A DNA stretch of 46,560 bases from NCBI GenBank assembly GCA_964646605.1, contig CAZYEX010000074.1, positions 1-46,560 on the forward strand. The letters run 5' to 3'. Below, in pieces: positions 17,790 to 26,986 of the stretch (the stretch's first letter is position 1; each line of letters begins with the position of its first letter). Made by a program: the position numbers and the translations under genes. The notes beneath the pieces are model-generated. The model had not been told where the DNA came from, did no database searches, and saw nothing but the letters and a program-made list of their open reading frames with translations. This stretch comes from SBAX01 sp964646605. Its GTDB lineage: Bacteria > Planctomycetota > Phycisphaerae > UBA1845.

Positions 17790-17870
17790 CTAGGTCCCGA
17801 ACCTCGACTTCGCCGCCCCGGTACCCGCCCCGTTGGGACCGCCCAGGACGAAGATTTCGGGGCCTGACAT
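17790..17870 (-). pseudogene. Remnant of a zeta-toxin-like kinase (broken Walker A)
   Basis: Reading from ATG 17870 the frame gives MSGPEIFVLGGPNGAG, a typical zeta-toxin P-loop start, but then TGAAKS instead of KST, and stops after 26 residues. The extra GTACCGGGGCGG resembles a partial duplication of the neighbouring GGGGCGGG, as if slippage broke the Walker A motif. Zeta toxins phosphorylate UDP-N-acetylglucosamine. The remainder of the kinase is absent. Confidence 0.55.
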
Positions 17871-18150
17871 CGCGGTCACGCTACTCCGACGTTGGCAGCG
17901 AGGTCAAAGATCGTCTGAGCCGGTCGCCCCGGAAATCGGCACGGATACGACGCGAAGCCGCCGCATCACGGCGGTCAGCGAACGGCGGGGAGCCCCTGCT
18001 GCCGACCTGAAACTCGCCGATTGGGGGTTGCACCCGCCCTCGGCGTGCGGTAGTCTCCCCCCGGTGGAACCCCGCGTGGTCGCGGGTCGGAATCCTTCGG
18101 TTGACCGCCAGGGAGGGCGGTCCTCGGGGCACAGGGAGGTCCCCCCACTC

Positions 18151-21100
18151 ATGTTTCTAAAACGCGTTACGCTTTGCGGGTTCAAGAGTTTCCCGGACGC
18201 GGTCGACTTCGACTTCGGACCGGGCGTTACGTGCATCGTCGGTCCCAACGGCTGCGGGAAGAGCAACGTCGTCGACGCCTTCAAATGGGTCGTCGGCGAA
18301 CAATCGGCACGTTCCCTCCGCGGGCGGCAGATGTCCGACATGATCTTCAACGGATCCAGCTCGCGCAAGAGCAGCGGCGTGGCCCAGGTCGATCTGGTCT
18401 TCGACAACTCCGACCGCTCGTTGCCGACGGATCAAACCGAGATCACCGTCACGCGGAAACTTTATCGCTCGGGAGAGAGTGAATACCTTCTCAACCGCGA
18501 CGTGACCCGGCTGAGGGACATCCGCGAGCTGTTCATGGATACGGGCGTGGGCGTGGACGCCTATTCGGTGATCGAGCAAGGGCGCGTCGATCAACTCTTG
18601 CAGAGCAACCCCGTCGACCGCCGGATCATCTTCGAGGAGGCCGCGGGCATCAGTAAGTACAAAGCGCGCAAGCGCGAGGCCGAACGGAAGCTCGAACGAA
18701 CGGATCAGAACCTCCTTCGCGTCGCGGACATCATCGAAGAACTCGAAAAACGCCTGCGCAGCGTCAAGCTCCAAGCCGGGAAGGCGCGAAGTTACAAGGA
18801 GTATCAGGCCCGCCTCAGCGAGCTTCGTTCCAGCTACGCGTTGGCTGAGTATCATCGTTTCAGCGAGGAGATTTCGACCCTCACGCGAGAGGCCCAGGAG
18901 TGTACGGACCGCATCACCGCTCTGCGCACCGACATCGATCGGCACGAAACCACGGAGAGCGAGTTGACCCTGCAGCTCGACCGAGTGGCCGAGCAGATCA
19001 ATCAGGCCGACAACGACGTGGTCCGCACCAAATCGACGCTTGCCGCGCAGCAGGAACGGATCGAATCCTCGCGCCGTCGCATCGAGGAGCAGCACGCCCA
19101 GCGGACCCGCGCCGACCAACGTCTGCAGACTGACACCCAACGGCGGACGGAATGCGAACGCGAACTGGAGCAAGTCCAACAGACCGCCGTCGCTTTGCAG
19201 CACGAAACGCACGAGCTGCACGCCCGCATCGACGAACTTCACGAGAAGGATCGGGAGCTCGCCCGGACCTTCACCGAAGCGCAGGCGATTCTGGAGGACG
19301 AAAAGGCCGGAATCATCGACCTTCTGCGGCGAAGCGCACAAACACACAATGAGATCGTCCGTTTCAATACCCACCGCGAGGGCCTGGTCGGCCAGAAAGG
19401 ACGTCTCTCCCTCCGTGACGTGCAAATCCGCACCGAGTTGGAAGACACCCTGCGGCAGAAATCCGAAATCAACCGCCGACTGCGCGAGGTTGAAACGCTG
19501 ATCGCCGACGAGACGAGAAAGCTCGAGGAAAAAAAGCTTGACGCCCGTCACGCCCACGAACTTCGCCAACGGCTGGTCGATGAACTCGCCGCGGCGAAGG
19601 AACAACGCAGTGCTTTCCTCGCCCGCCGCGACCTTCTCCACGACATGCAGTCGCGCATGGACGGTGTGGGCGAGGGGGTCCGCAAACTCCTCGACGACAA
19701 GCGGCAGGGCAACCATCCGCGTGCGTTGTCCGGCGTGGTGGGATTGGTCGCGGACCTCATCGAGACCGACGTGCAGTATGCCGCGATCATCGAGGCCGCC
19801 CTCGGCGAATGCGACCAGTGCCTTGTGGTCGAGGACGGCGAGGCCCTGTGGAAGCAACCCAAAGTCTTCGCCGACGCACCGGGACGACTGACGTTCCTCT
19901 GCCTGGACCGGATGCCTCCTCACGTCAACACCCGCGACTTTTCCGGTCAACCCGGGTTCGTCGCCCGGGCCCTGGACCTGGTGCGTTTCCCGGAGGCTTA
20001 CGATCGCGTCGCCCGACATCTTCTGGGCAAGGTCGTTGTCGTCGAGACCCTGGCCGACGCCCTGTCGCTGGCCCGCCAGGATGTCTCGGGCCATCGCTTT
20101 GTCACTCGGCGCGGGGAGGTCCTCGAACCCGATGGGCGAGTGGTCGTCGGACCTCCCGGATCGACGGCTCGGCTCATTTCGCGCAAGAGTGAACTCCGCG
20201 ACATCGACGTGCAACTCGGCGAACTCGACCAACGCATCCACACCGTAAGCGATCGACTCAACCGCACCGAGGCCGAGGTCACCCACCTCGACACCGTGCA
20301 ACAGGAGCTTCGCACGGCCATCTATGAATCCTCCACGGCCAGAGTCGAGGCCCAAGCCGCTCTGGGGAGCATCGAGGAATCCGTGCAGCGCTTAGCGCAC
20401 GAACAGCCCCTCGTCGCCCAGGAAGTCGCTTTCCTCGAACAGCAAATCAACGAAGTCCTGGAAAAAAGCGCCGAAGGCGGTAAGTCGCTTCAGGTCCTGG
20501 AGCGGGAGAACGCCGAGCGCGAACGCCGCGTCTCGGAACATCAACAGCGCATCGACGAGGTGGTCGAGTCCCGCCGCGAGGTCCAGGAGCGTCAAACCCA
20601 GGCCAAGGTCGCCCTCGGACAGCTCACCGAAAAGCGTCACGCCGCCGCGGAGACGATCAACGCCCTGCGAAGGACGTTCCACGAGTTGGACGCCGCCATT
20701 GCCTCCGTACGACATGACCTCGAGCAGTGCGACGCGCGCATCGCCGATTCGCAGAACACGGTCGCCTCAGCCGTGGAGTCCGTGGCCCGCCTCACGGTCG
20801 AGGCCGCGCAGCTCGAGACGCGCGCCGACGATCTTCGCCGGCAGCGCGACGACCTGCGGCGGACCCTCGAAACGCTGGCCCATGAGGTCAAAGCCGTCCG
20901 CTCCGAACTTGCCGCCCAGGAGGGAAGGCTCCATGAACAGCAGATGACCCTCGCCCAAACCACGGTCCGCCGCGACGAGTTGGTCGCCCGGGTGGTTGAC
21001 GAACTGGGCGTGAACCTCGCCGAACGATACCAGCAGTATCAACATCAGGACCAGGACTGGGAGCAAATCGAGTCCGAGATCAGCGAGCTTCGCGGGAAGA

Positions 21101-21717
21101 TCGAGCGCCTGGGCAACGTCAACCTCGACGCCATCACGGAGTTGGAGGAACTCGAACGCCGTCACCAATTCCTCACCACGCAACGCGACGACCTGACCCA
21201 ATCCCGTCGTCAGTTGGAGGAGTTGATCACCCGTTTGAACAACGAATCGAAGGATCGCTTTCAGGCCGCCTTCGAACAGATCCGCGACAACTTCCGGACC
21301 TTGTTCCGCAAGCTGTTCGGCGGCGGACGGGCGGATATCGTCCTCGAAGACCCGGGCAACATCCTCGATTGCGGGATCGAGATCGTCGCGCAACCGCCGG
21401 GCAAAGAGTTGCAGGCCATCTCGCTGATGTCCGGCGGGGAGAAGTCGATGACCGCGATCGCGCTCTTGATGAGCATTTTCAAGACGCGACCGGCGCCGTT
21501 TGCGATTCTGGACGAGGTGGACGCGGCCCTGGACGAGGCCAACAACGATCGCTTCAACCGCATCGTCAAGGAGTTCGTCTCCGAGTCGCAGTTCATCGTC
21601 ATCACGCACTCGAAACGGACCATGAGCATCGGTGACCGGCTCTACGGGATCACCATGCAGGAGCCCGGCGTCTCGACGCGAGTCAGCGTGCAGTTGGCCG
21701 ACGCCCAGGCGGCGTGA
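18151..21717 (+). CDS. smc: Chromosome segregation ATPase SMC
   Basis: 1188 residues, full length for bacterial SMC. It has an N-terminal ATPase half with Walker A GPNGCGKSN near residue 32 and FIFEEAAGISKYKARK-type sequence, a long coiled coil, a hinge beginning near residue 530 (VVGLVADLIETDVQYAAIIE), a second coiled coil, and a C-terminal half with the signature SGGEKS at 1094 and Walker B FAILDEVDAALDEAN with D1121-E1122. SMC compacts and untangles replicated chromosomes with ScpA/ScpB. ATG 18151 is chosen as the canonical family start (MFLKRVTLCGFKSF), with GGGAGGT about 12 bases upstream; the open frame to 17833 is spurious. Confidence 0.95.
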   Translation: MFLKRVTLCGFKSFPDAVDFDFGPGVTCIVGPNGCGKSNVVDAFKWVVGEQSARSLRGRQMSDMIFNGSSSRKSSGVAQVDLVFDNSDRSLPTDQTEITVTRKLYRSGESEYLLNRDVTRLRDIRELFMDTGVGVDAYSVIEQGRVDQLLQSNPVDRRIIFEEAAGISKYKARKREAERKLERTDQNLLRVADIIEELEKRLRSVKLQAGKARSYKEYQARLSELRSSYALAEYHRFSEEISTLTREAQECTDRITALRTDIDRHETTESELTLQLDRVAEQINQADNDVVRTKSTLAAQQERIESSRRRIEEQHAQRTRADQRLQTDTQRRTECERELEQVQQTAVALQHETHELHARIDELHEKDRELARTFTEAQAILEDEKAGIIDLLRRSAQTHNEIVRFNTHREGLVGQKGRLSLRDVQIRTELEDTLRQKSEINRRLREVETLIADETRKLEEKKLDARHAHELRQRLVDELAAAKEQRSAFLARRDLLHDMQSRMDGVGEGVRKLLDDKRQGNHPRALSGVVGLVADLIETDVQYAAIIEAALGECDQCLVVEDGEALWKQPKVFADAPGRLTFLCLDRMPPHVNTRDFSGQPGFVARALDLVRFPEAYDRVARHLLGKVVVVETLADALSLARQDVSGHRFVTRRGEVLEPDGRVVVGPPGSTARLISRKSELRDIDVQLGELDQRIHTVSDRLNRTEAEVTHLDTVQQELRTAIYESSTARVEAQAALGSIEESVQRLAHEQPLVAQEVAFLEQQINEVLEKSAEGGKSLQVLERENAERERRVSEHQQRIDEVVESRREVQERQTQAKVALGQLTEKRHAAAETINALRRTFHELDAAIASVRHDLEQCDARIADSQNTVASAVESVARLTVEAAQLETRADDLRRQRDDLRRTLETLAHEVKAVRSELAAQEGRLHEQQMTLAQTTVRRDELVARVVDELGVNLAERYQQYQHQDQDWEQIESEISELRGKIERLGNVNLDAITELEELERRHQFLTTQRDDLTQSRRQLEELITRLNNESKDRFQAAFEQIRDNFRTLFRKLFGGGRADIVLEDPGNILDCGIEIVAQPPGKELQAISLMSGGEKSMTAIALLMSIFKTRPAPFAILDEVDAALDEANNDRFNRIVKEFVSESQFIVITHSKRTMSIGDRLYGITMQEPGVSTRVSVQLADAQAA

Positions 21718-21993
21718 CGCAGGCCGACCGTATTGGCCCAAACCGAGGTCCGGGCGCGGTCCCACGGACATCCGCTGAAGTCGAAGAAATCACAGATTGT
21801 GAATCTCGGCGTTCCGGTCGCACTCGGGCAGGGTCGGACCGAGCGTTGCGGCTCCGGTCGTGCGGAAACGACCGAGGGAAACGTTGGGTCAGGCCTACCC
21901 GGTACAGCAGGCTCACCCGAAGGGAATCCACGGAGCGGGGTTTCGGGCAGGAATGGCGCTTAAAAAAAACTCGGAAATCTGGGTGGATTTCTC

Positions 21994-22023
21994 TTGACAC
22001 CCTTCCAACCGTATGGGTAATAT
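21994..22023 (+). promoter_or_regulatory. Near-consensus sigma-70 promoter
   Basis: TTGACA (21994-21999, perfect), an 18-base spacer, TAATAT (22018-22023), with an A-rich stretch upstream at 21962-21969 (AAAAAAAA, UP-element-like). This is the strongest promoter seen in the window. No recognisable protein gene follows on this strand; it drives the candidate RNA at 22030-22291. Confidence 0.75.
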
Positions 22024-22029
22024 TCGACT

Positions 22030-22291
22030 TGTTTGACGGGTCGGCGGGACCGTGGGTTTAAGGATAGTCCTGCGGGTCGTCACATCCAGGTACGCGGTAT
22101 CGAGGGGAGGACCACAAGGAGGTGCAGGCGGCGCGTGGTTTGCGCTTGCGCAGGGGGTTTGTTCACTTTGTCCGGGTCTTGGCACGACCGTGCGTCGGGC
22201 TTGTTCCGGAAGCTGTGATATCTTCGGGAGGGGGAGAAAACATTCGGCGACGCACCCGCTTACGGCGGAGGGCGGAGCCGAGTGTTTTTTT
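22030..22291 (+). ncRNA. Candidate structured non-coding RNA, about 260 nt
   Basis: A self-contained transcription unit: strong promoter upstream, intrinsic terminator at the end, no credible conserved protein between. The inside has many short self-complementary segments, for example AGGA/TCCT near 22061, GACCAC/GTGGTT flanking an AAGGAGG (22117-22123), GCGC/GCGC near 22142, and TCCGG/CCGGA enclosing GCACG/CGTGC (22172-22210). It does not carry motifs I would expect of tmRNA, RNase P RNA or SRP RNA. A small protein read from the AAGGAGG cannot be ruled out: one frame from GTG 22136 gives 27 residues. It lies between smc and the convergent dehydrogenase gene. Confidence 0.5.
22237..22291 (+). 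terminator. Intrinsic terminator of the candidate RNA
   Basis: AAAACATTCGGC pairs with GCCGAGTGTTTT (12 pairs including one G-T), with an inner stem CCGC/GCGG, followed by an uninterrupted run of seven T (22285-22291). Confidence 0.75.
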
Positions 22292-22317
22292 GGGGATAAC
22301 CGACGCGGCGTGGGCGG

Positions 22318-23214
22318 TCACGGCCCTGACTTTTCGGTGCCGGCCAAGCGCTCCAAGGTCTTGAGCAGGGCCTGCGTTCCCTCGCGACCCTCGCCGGCCG
22401 CCTGGTTGGCGGCGAGCAACTGCGAAACCAACGAAGTGCCAGGCAGCGGCACCTTCTTTTCCAACGCCGTGGCGAGGGCGATTCGCAAGTCCTTTTGCTG
22501 TAGATCGATCATGAACATGGGGGCGAAGTCGCGGGCGACCATGCGCGGTCCGAGGTTCTCCAACATCCACGAACTCGCCGCCCCGGCGGAGAGAGCCTTG
22601 AGCATCGTCGCGGGATCGAGTCCCGCCGCACGGGCGAAAACCATGGCTTCGCTTACCGCCAGGAGGTTCAGGGCGCCAAGAATCTGGTTGCAGAGCTTGG
22701 TCATTTGACCGTTGCCTACCGGGCCGCAGTGAACCGTCAGCTTGCCCAAGGCGTCGAAGACGGGCTGCGCTCGGGCAACGTCCGCCCTATCGCCGCCCAC
22801 CATGATGGCGAGCTTCCCCCCTTCGGCCCCGGTCTTTCCGCCGGAAACGGGTGCGTCCAGGAATCGTCCGCCGCGGTTCTCGATTTCGGCGGCGACCTTG
22901 AGTGCCGTCTGCGGCGAAACCGTGGACATGTCGATGCAGAGGGTTCCGCCGCGGAGCCCCTCGCAAACCCCCTTGGAACCGAGGTACACGGCCTCGACGT
23001 CCGGGGAGTCGCTGACCATGGAGATGACCACCTCGACGGATTGGGCCAAGTCCGCCGAGGAGCGACAGACGCGAGCACCCTCCGCGAGGAGCTTCTCAGC
23101 TCGTGCTATGGTGCGCGAAAAAACGGCGACCTCGAATCCCGCCCGAAGCAGATTTCGGGCCATGGGTTCGCCCATGATCCCGATGCCGATGACGCCGACT
23201 TTGGTACGGTTCAC
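22318..23214 (-). CDS. NAD(P)-dependent beta-hydroxyacid dehydrogenase (3-hydroxyisobutyrate dehydrogenase family)
   Basis: 298 residues, the usual length. The Rossmann motif VGVIGIGIMGEPMARNLL is at the N-terminus, the substrate motif DAPVSGGKTGAEGG near residue 120, the catalytic-lysine region GNGQMTKLCNQI near 168, and the C-terminal MIDLQQKDLRIAL. The family oxidises 3-hydroxyisobutyrate, reduces tartronate semialdehyde or reduces glyoxylate; the precise substrate cannot be fixed by sequence alone. The start is GTG 23214, with GAGGA seven bases before it. It is the last gene of a four-gene minus-strand unit starting with the DUF1573 gene, nine bases after the glycosyltransferase-like gene. 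Confidence 0.88.
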   Translation of the reverse strand: MNRTKVGVIGIGIMGEPMARNLLRAGFEVAVFSRTIARAEKLLAEGARVCRSSADLAQSVEVVISMVSDSPDVEAVYLGSKGVCEGLRGGTLCIDMSTVSPQTALKVAAEIENRGGRFLDAPVSGGKTGAEGGKLAIMVGGDRADVARAQPVFDALGKLTVHCGPVGNGQMTKLCNQILGALNLLAVSEAMVFARAAGLDPATMLKALSAGAASSWMLENLGPRMVARDFAPMFMIDLQQKDLRIALATALEKKVPLPGTSLVSQLLAANQAAGEGREGTQALLKTLERLAGTEKSGP

Positions 23215-23223
23215 GTTTTATCC

Positions 23224-25095
23224 TCAAGGGTTACGGCGGCGAAGCTCGTCCACCAGGAACATCAACCGGCGACGGAGGCTGTGTTCGTCATCCACAAGCG
23301 CCGTCAGGCGTTCGCGCCGCGCCGAATCCTCTCCGACCGCGAGGGTCGCCCTGACGCACGCGACAAGCTCGTCGCGGTCTCTATAGAACGACAAGAACGG
23401 GACCAGCGTCGAAAGCCCGGGGAACTGCTTGACGAAACGGTCCGCACTTCCGCGGACAGAGACGTACTTACCGACGGCCATCGCGTCCAAGGCGATTTGT
23501 ACCGCCGCCGCATCGAGCCACGGCACAACCAGCAAGCCGACGGTTCGCAGCGCGGCGTGGAGGGCTTCGCCCGCGGGGATCGAACCGACCCCATGCACGC
23601 CGCCCCTTCCGACACACTGCGCGTTCCTGCCCCAGACGCCGATTCTCAGGCCGGCGGCGGCGAGCGTTTCAACGGCTTCACGCATTGCAGCGCGCGGCGC
23701 GAGGCGTTCCACGATCAGCGAGAGCATCGTTTCCCGGCCGGTTGGGTCGGCGAGCTTCACACCGCAAGCGGTCTCGGCCTCCGCCAGGATCTGCGACGCA
23801 TCGTCCATCCAGGTCGCGTCGTGATCGCCCTCCGCCAGCCCTTGCAGTTCGCGCCAGAGCGTGGTCTGGCTCGGCAAAGTCAGCCCGCAGCCCTCGGGTC
23901 GATCGTCGGGAAGGTCGAGGAAAACCGCGGCGTCCCATTCGACTCGGTCCGGATTCGTATCGGTGGGACCGACGCGACCGAAGCACACGTCGTCCGCTCC
24001 GACCTCGCAGCGCAGCACTCGGCCCTGGGGAACCCCCGCCGCCTGATTCTCTCTTGCGAGGCGGGAGGTCGACGCAAAGACGGCATCATGCGGCCCCAAG
24101 AGGGTCGACATGGCACGCGGCGCCTCGCCGCCGGGCAGAAACCACGTTGCCACCGGAAGCGACGTGGGCAAGAGCCCGCGAAGCGAACCGGCGGAGCTAT
24201 TGACCAGCAACACCCAATCCGCCCCGACCCGCTCCACGGCTTGCAAACGTGCCACGACGTGGCATCTATCAGGCGAGTCGGGAATGCAAACTTCATGCGC
24301 CCAGCCCATCGCTTCCAGGGCACGTGCGATCCGACGAACGTGCTGGGCGGTTGCTGCCGACGGGTCCAGACTGAGCACGGCGGTCCGCGGACATTTCGGC
24401 AATCCCTCCCGCCCCAGTCCCGCCAGCGCCCGCGACAATGTTTCGGTGACCCCGGATTGGAAGTGGAGTACGGATTCGCCCGCCTGTTCCAGACGCTTTT
24501 GCAAAACCGCGATTTGGGCTGCGGAGTGCTGGGGAACCGTGAACAACTGGGTGGGCAGTTCGCAACCCGGGCGGGTCTCGAAAAACTCGCTCAACCGGGC
24601 TTCGATCTCGTCGCCCACGATCATCACCAATTGCCCGCCGGCCAACGCCGCGGTGTAATCATAAAGGTGCATGGCCAGCTTCACCTGGATCGGATCGCTC
24701 TCGAAGATGAAAACCGCTCGATACCCCGGCAGCCGTTCTAGGATCGCCAGCGGTTCATGGCCCGTGAGGATCCCCGGCAAGGAGACATTCCCGACGTCGG
24801 CGCGGACCGTGCTGAAGAGCTCCGCGGCGCTGACCGTGGGCATGGACGACCCGCCGAACCACCGCCATCGACCGTCGGCGTCGCGCAGCCGCAACGTCGG
24901 CGAGCCATCCCGCCCCGGTGTGAACTCGATGGGTTGGGTGATGGAGGCGGCTTCGACCAGCGCGGCCGCGCTTGGTTGCACGGTCCGCAGCGCCGCGAGG
25001 TTGCGAACATATCGCTGTGTGGCATGCCCTGAGGTCGCCTCGGTCGAATTGCGCCGAGTCGCATTCGGAGGGGTGATGGTCGGTTGCGCGGTCAC
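23224..25095 (-). CDS. Large glycosyltransferase-like protein (CgeB-like)
   Basis: 623 residues from GTG 25095, whose GTGA overlaps the stop codon of the upstream small gene. The first 60 residues are disordered. The middle contains FIFESDPIQVKLAMHLYDYT and LVMIVGDEIEARLSEFF, resembling the start of sugar-transferase or motility-accessory (DUF115-type) proteins. The C-terminal third (IGVWGRNAQCVGRGGVHGVG, AVQIALDAMAVGKYVSVRGS, YRDRDELVACVRATLA) looks like the GT-B second domain of CgeB-type glycosyltransferases. Acceptor unknown; a role in surface or flagellar glycosylation is only a suggestion. It lies in one operon with the DUF1573 protein and the dehydrogenase. Confidence 0.6.
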   Translation of the reverse strand: MTAQPTITPPNATRRNSTEATSGHATQRYVRNLAALRTVQPSAAALVEAASITQPIEFTPGRDGSPTLRLRDADGRWRWFGGSSMPTVSAAELFSTVRADVGNVSLPGILTGHEPLAILERLPGYRAVFIFESDPIQVKLAMHLYDYTAALAGGQLVMIVGDEIEARLSEFFETRPGCELPTQLFTVPQHSAAQIAVLQKRLEQAGESVLHFQSGVTETLSRALAGLGREGLPKCPRTAVLSLDPSAATAQHVRRIARALEAMGWAHEVCIPDSPDRCHVVARLQAVERVGADWVLLVNSSAGSLRGLLPTSLPVATWFLPGGEAPRAMSTLLGPHDAVFASTSRLARENQAAGVPQGRVLRCEVGADDVCFGRVGPTDTNPDRVEWDAAVFLDLPDDRPEGCGLTLPSQTTLWRELQGLAEGDHDATWMDDASQILAEAETACGVKLADPTGRETMLSLIVERLAPRAAMREAVETLAAAGLRIGVWGRNAQCVGRGGVHGVGSIPAGEALHAALRTVGLLVVPWLDAAAVQIALDAMAVGKYVSVRGSADRFVKQFPGLSTLVPFLSFYRDRDELVACVRATLAVGEDSARRERLTALVDDEHSLRRRLMFLVDELRRRNP

Positions 25096-25319
25096 GCCGC
25101 GGTTCCACCGCCTTTGGAAACCAGCAGGGCGATGAGGATGCCGATCCAGGCAACCCAGGCCAGCGCCGCCAAAACGAGCGGCCAGCGCGGACCCGCGGGG
25201 GCGGTGCCGATGGGACCACGCGCGGCAGTCAACGAAAGCCGGGATGTGTCCTCACCCTCATGCGATGGCGATAACACCTTGGCTACGGCCGGTTTTTTTT
25301 CGTTGCTCTGTTGGCCCAT
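25092..25319 (-). CDS. 75-residue single-pass membrane protein
   Basis: A disordered, charged N-terminal half (about 45 residues) followed by one membrane helix (WPLVLAALAWVAWIGILIAL) and a short LVSKGGG tail. It overlaps the following glycosyltransferase-like gene by four bases and follows the DUF1573 gene by 33 bases, a position consistent with a real, co-translated gene. Function unknown. Confidence 0.7.
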   Translation of the reverse strand: MGQQSNEKKPAVAKVLSPSHEGEDTSRLSLTAARGPIGTAPAGPRWPLVLAALAWVAWIGILIALLVSKGGGTAA

Positions 25320-25352
25320 GTCGAATTCGTCCCCCGCATTGTGAAAACTGGG

Positions 25353-26750
25353 TCACGGCGTTTTCGCCGCACCGGCCTGGATCCGAACGGGAACCTCCAC
25401 CTGCTCGGCGCCCGCGACGTTGGTGGTCAATCGCAACGTCGCCTGTGGTTCCGCCTCCGATGCCCTACCCGCCAGCTTGACCTCGACAAATCGAATGTGC
25501 TGGTAGCGCCCGCTCGCCTGCCGATCGATCTCCGCCACAACGAGCGGATTGTCGCAGACCATGTGGGAGATTTCCAGCATCGTCGAGGTCAGGGCGGCCT
25601 GGACCTTGATCCGCCGCCGCATGCCGTTCGCCGAACCGTCATCGCGCAGAAGAATCAACGGCGGGTCCACCTCGACGGGGGAGGCCACGATTCCGAAGAT
25701 GGGTACTTCGACGATCGGCTGATCGAAGGAATCGGTGACGACCCGTAGGATCGACGCGAAGGGTCCCGGTTTGGCGTCCTGTCGCAAGGACGCGGTGATG
25801 GCATGCTCCTGCTCGGGGCCGCGGCTCTTCCCGGCCTCGACGGTGACGTCAAAGAGAGGCCCGGCGGAGGCCTCCAGGATGCGCACCGGGGTCTTGGCCG
25901 TCGATCTCAGGGAGACGGTCGGCAACTTCTTCCCGGGCAAGGAGGTCTGGCGAGTCGCATCCAGGACCTTCGGCAACCACGTCAGGTCCGCCACCACCTC
26001 GCCGCGGATGGGGATGGAACGCTCGCGGTCGATTCCATCCACGGTCAGTTCGACCTTGACCTCGGAATTCAATTGTCCCAGCGGGGCCGAATCGTCGACC
26101 AGAAAGCGAATGCGCTGGCCCGCACCCCGCCGACCCTCGAAGGGGCCGTATTCGACGTTCAGGGGCGTGCCTTCCGCGACTTGGACGGAGCGCAGGGTCA
26201 GCGACTCTCGCCCCCCCCCGGGGTAGAAGTCCAGCGTCTTCACAGAACCGTCGCCGCGGCGGACGGTGCGAAGATTGAGCATGGTCACGGGGTCCATCTC
26301 GAAGACGAAATCGACCGTGGCCTTGAATTCCAGTCTGAGATCCGGCTCGGTCGGGTCGTTGCTATGAACCGAGATGGTCTTGACCTGTTCGTCGCGGCGA
26401 TTGGCGCTGTCGAACTGGGCCTTGAGGGCCAGCGTTCCGCCGGCGGGGATCACCTTCTCCTCGTCGTTGAGTTGAACCACCGTACACCCGCAGCTCGCCG
26501 CGGTGTGATCGATCACCAGGTCCGCGTTGCCCCGGTTCTCGAGCATCCAGGTCGCAGTGACCTTGTCCCCTTCGAGCACGGTTCCCAGGTCGATGCTGCG
26601 CTGGGCGACGTACAATTGAGGCCGTGCGGGTTGGTCCTTTCCCGTCTCCTGCGGCGTGGGCGGAAGCTGTCCCTGGGCCGTGGCAAACCCGGCCAGGGTA
26701 ACGAACAGCGCGACCCACCCGCGACTTGAACCGGCGGCAGAAGGAAACAT
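25353..26750 (-). CDS. Exported DUF1573-family protein
   Basis: 465 residues with a signal peptide (MFPSAAGSSRGWVALFVTLA). The N-terminal Ig-like module fits DUF1573: IDLGTVLEGDKVTATWMLEN, then HTAASCGCTVV, the diagnostic SCGCT, and FDSANRRDEQVKTISVHSND. The remaining 300 residues are further beta-sandwich repeats. DUF1573 proteins are common in Planctomycetes and Bacteroidetes and their role is unknown. AAGGAG six bases before ATG 26750 fixes the start; the frame upstream to 26936 is non-coding. It heads the minus-strand operon and is divergent from the candidate selenoprotein. Confidence 0.85.
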   Translation of the reverse strand: MFPSAAGSSRGWVALFVTLAGFATAQGQLPPTPQETGKDQPARPQLYVAQRSIDLGTVLEGDKVTATWMLENRGNADLVIDHTAASCGCTVVQLNDEEKVIPAGGTLALKAQFDSANRRDEQVKTISVHSNDPTEPDLRLEFKATVDFVFEMDPVTMLNLRTVRRGDGSVKTLDFYPGGGRESLTLRSVQVAEGTPLNVEYGPFEGRRGAGQRIRFLVDDSAPLGQLNSEVKVELTVDGIDRERSIPIRGEVVADLTWLPKVLDATRQTSLPGKKLPTVSLRSTAKTPVRILEASAGPLFDVTVEAGKSRGPEQEHAITASLRQDAKPGPFASILRVVTDSFDQPIVEVPIFGIVASPVEVDPPLILLRDDGSANGMRRRIKVQAALTSTMLEISHMVCDNPLVVAEIDRQASGRYQHIRFVEVKLAGRASEAEPQATLRLTTNVAGAEQVEVPVRIQAGAAKTP

Positions 26751-26840
26751 TGGCAACTCCTTGACTGTCCTAGACCCAACGCCCAGCAACGTCGCACGCC
26801 CCAGCAGGCGCCTCGGCATCCGCCGGCGGCGTTGTCCAGA

Positions 26841-26869
26841 TTCTATGTACGCAGCGACCGTCTGCGAAG
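26841..26869 (-). promoter_or_regulatory. Possible promoter of the DUF1573 operon
   Basis: On the minus strand TTCGCA (26864-26869), 17 bases, TAGAAT (26841-26846). It lies in the 236-base divergent spacer shared with the selenoprotein gene and gives a leader of about 85 bases. A + strand TTGCGA/TACCGT pair near 26902-26930 is a weaker candidate for the opposite direction. Confidence 0.4.
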
Positions 26870-26986
26870 TTGGCTCCGCGTCACCCTGTTCCCTGCCTTG
26901 CGAATCTGGCCGCGCCAGGCTACCGTTTCGAATCACCCCTTGCTTCGAGAGTGGGGCTGCGACACGGCTGTTACGGAGACATGGTG

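Noticed and set aside
18157..20355. 732-residue minus-strand frame within smc
   Set aside because: Antisense shadow of smc, whose motifs are all intact.
22052..22708. Protein of 218 residues from the strong promoter at 21994
   Set aside because: It would run through the terminator at 22237-22291 and into the antisense of the dehydrogenase gene; composition is not protein-like.
22705..24741. 678-residue plus-strand frame
   Set aside because: Antisense to the dehydrogenase and glycosyltransferase-like genes; composition is typical of a shadow frame.
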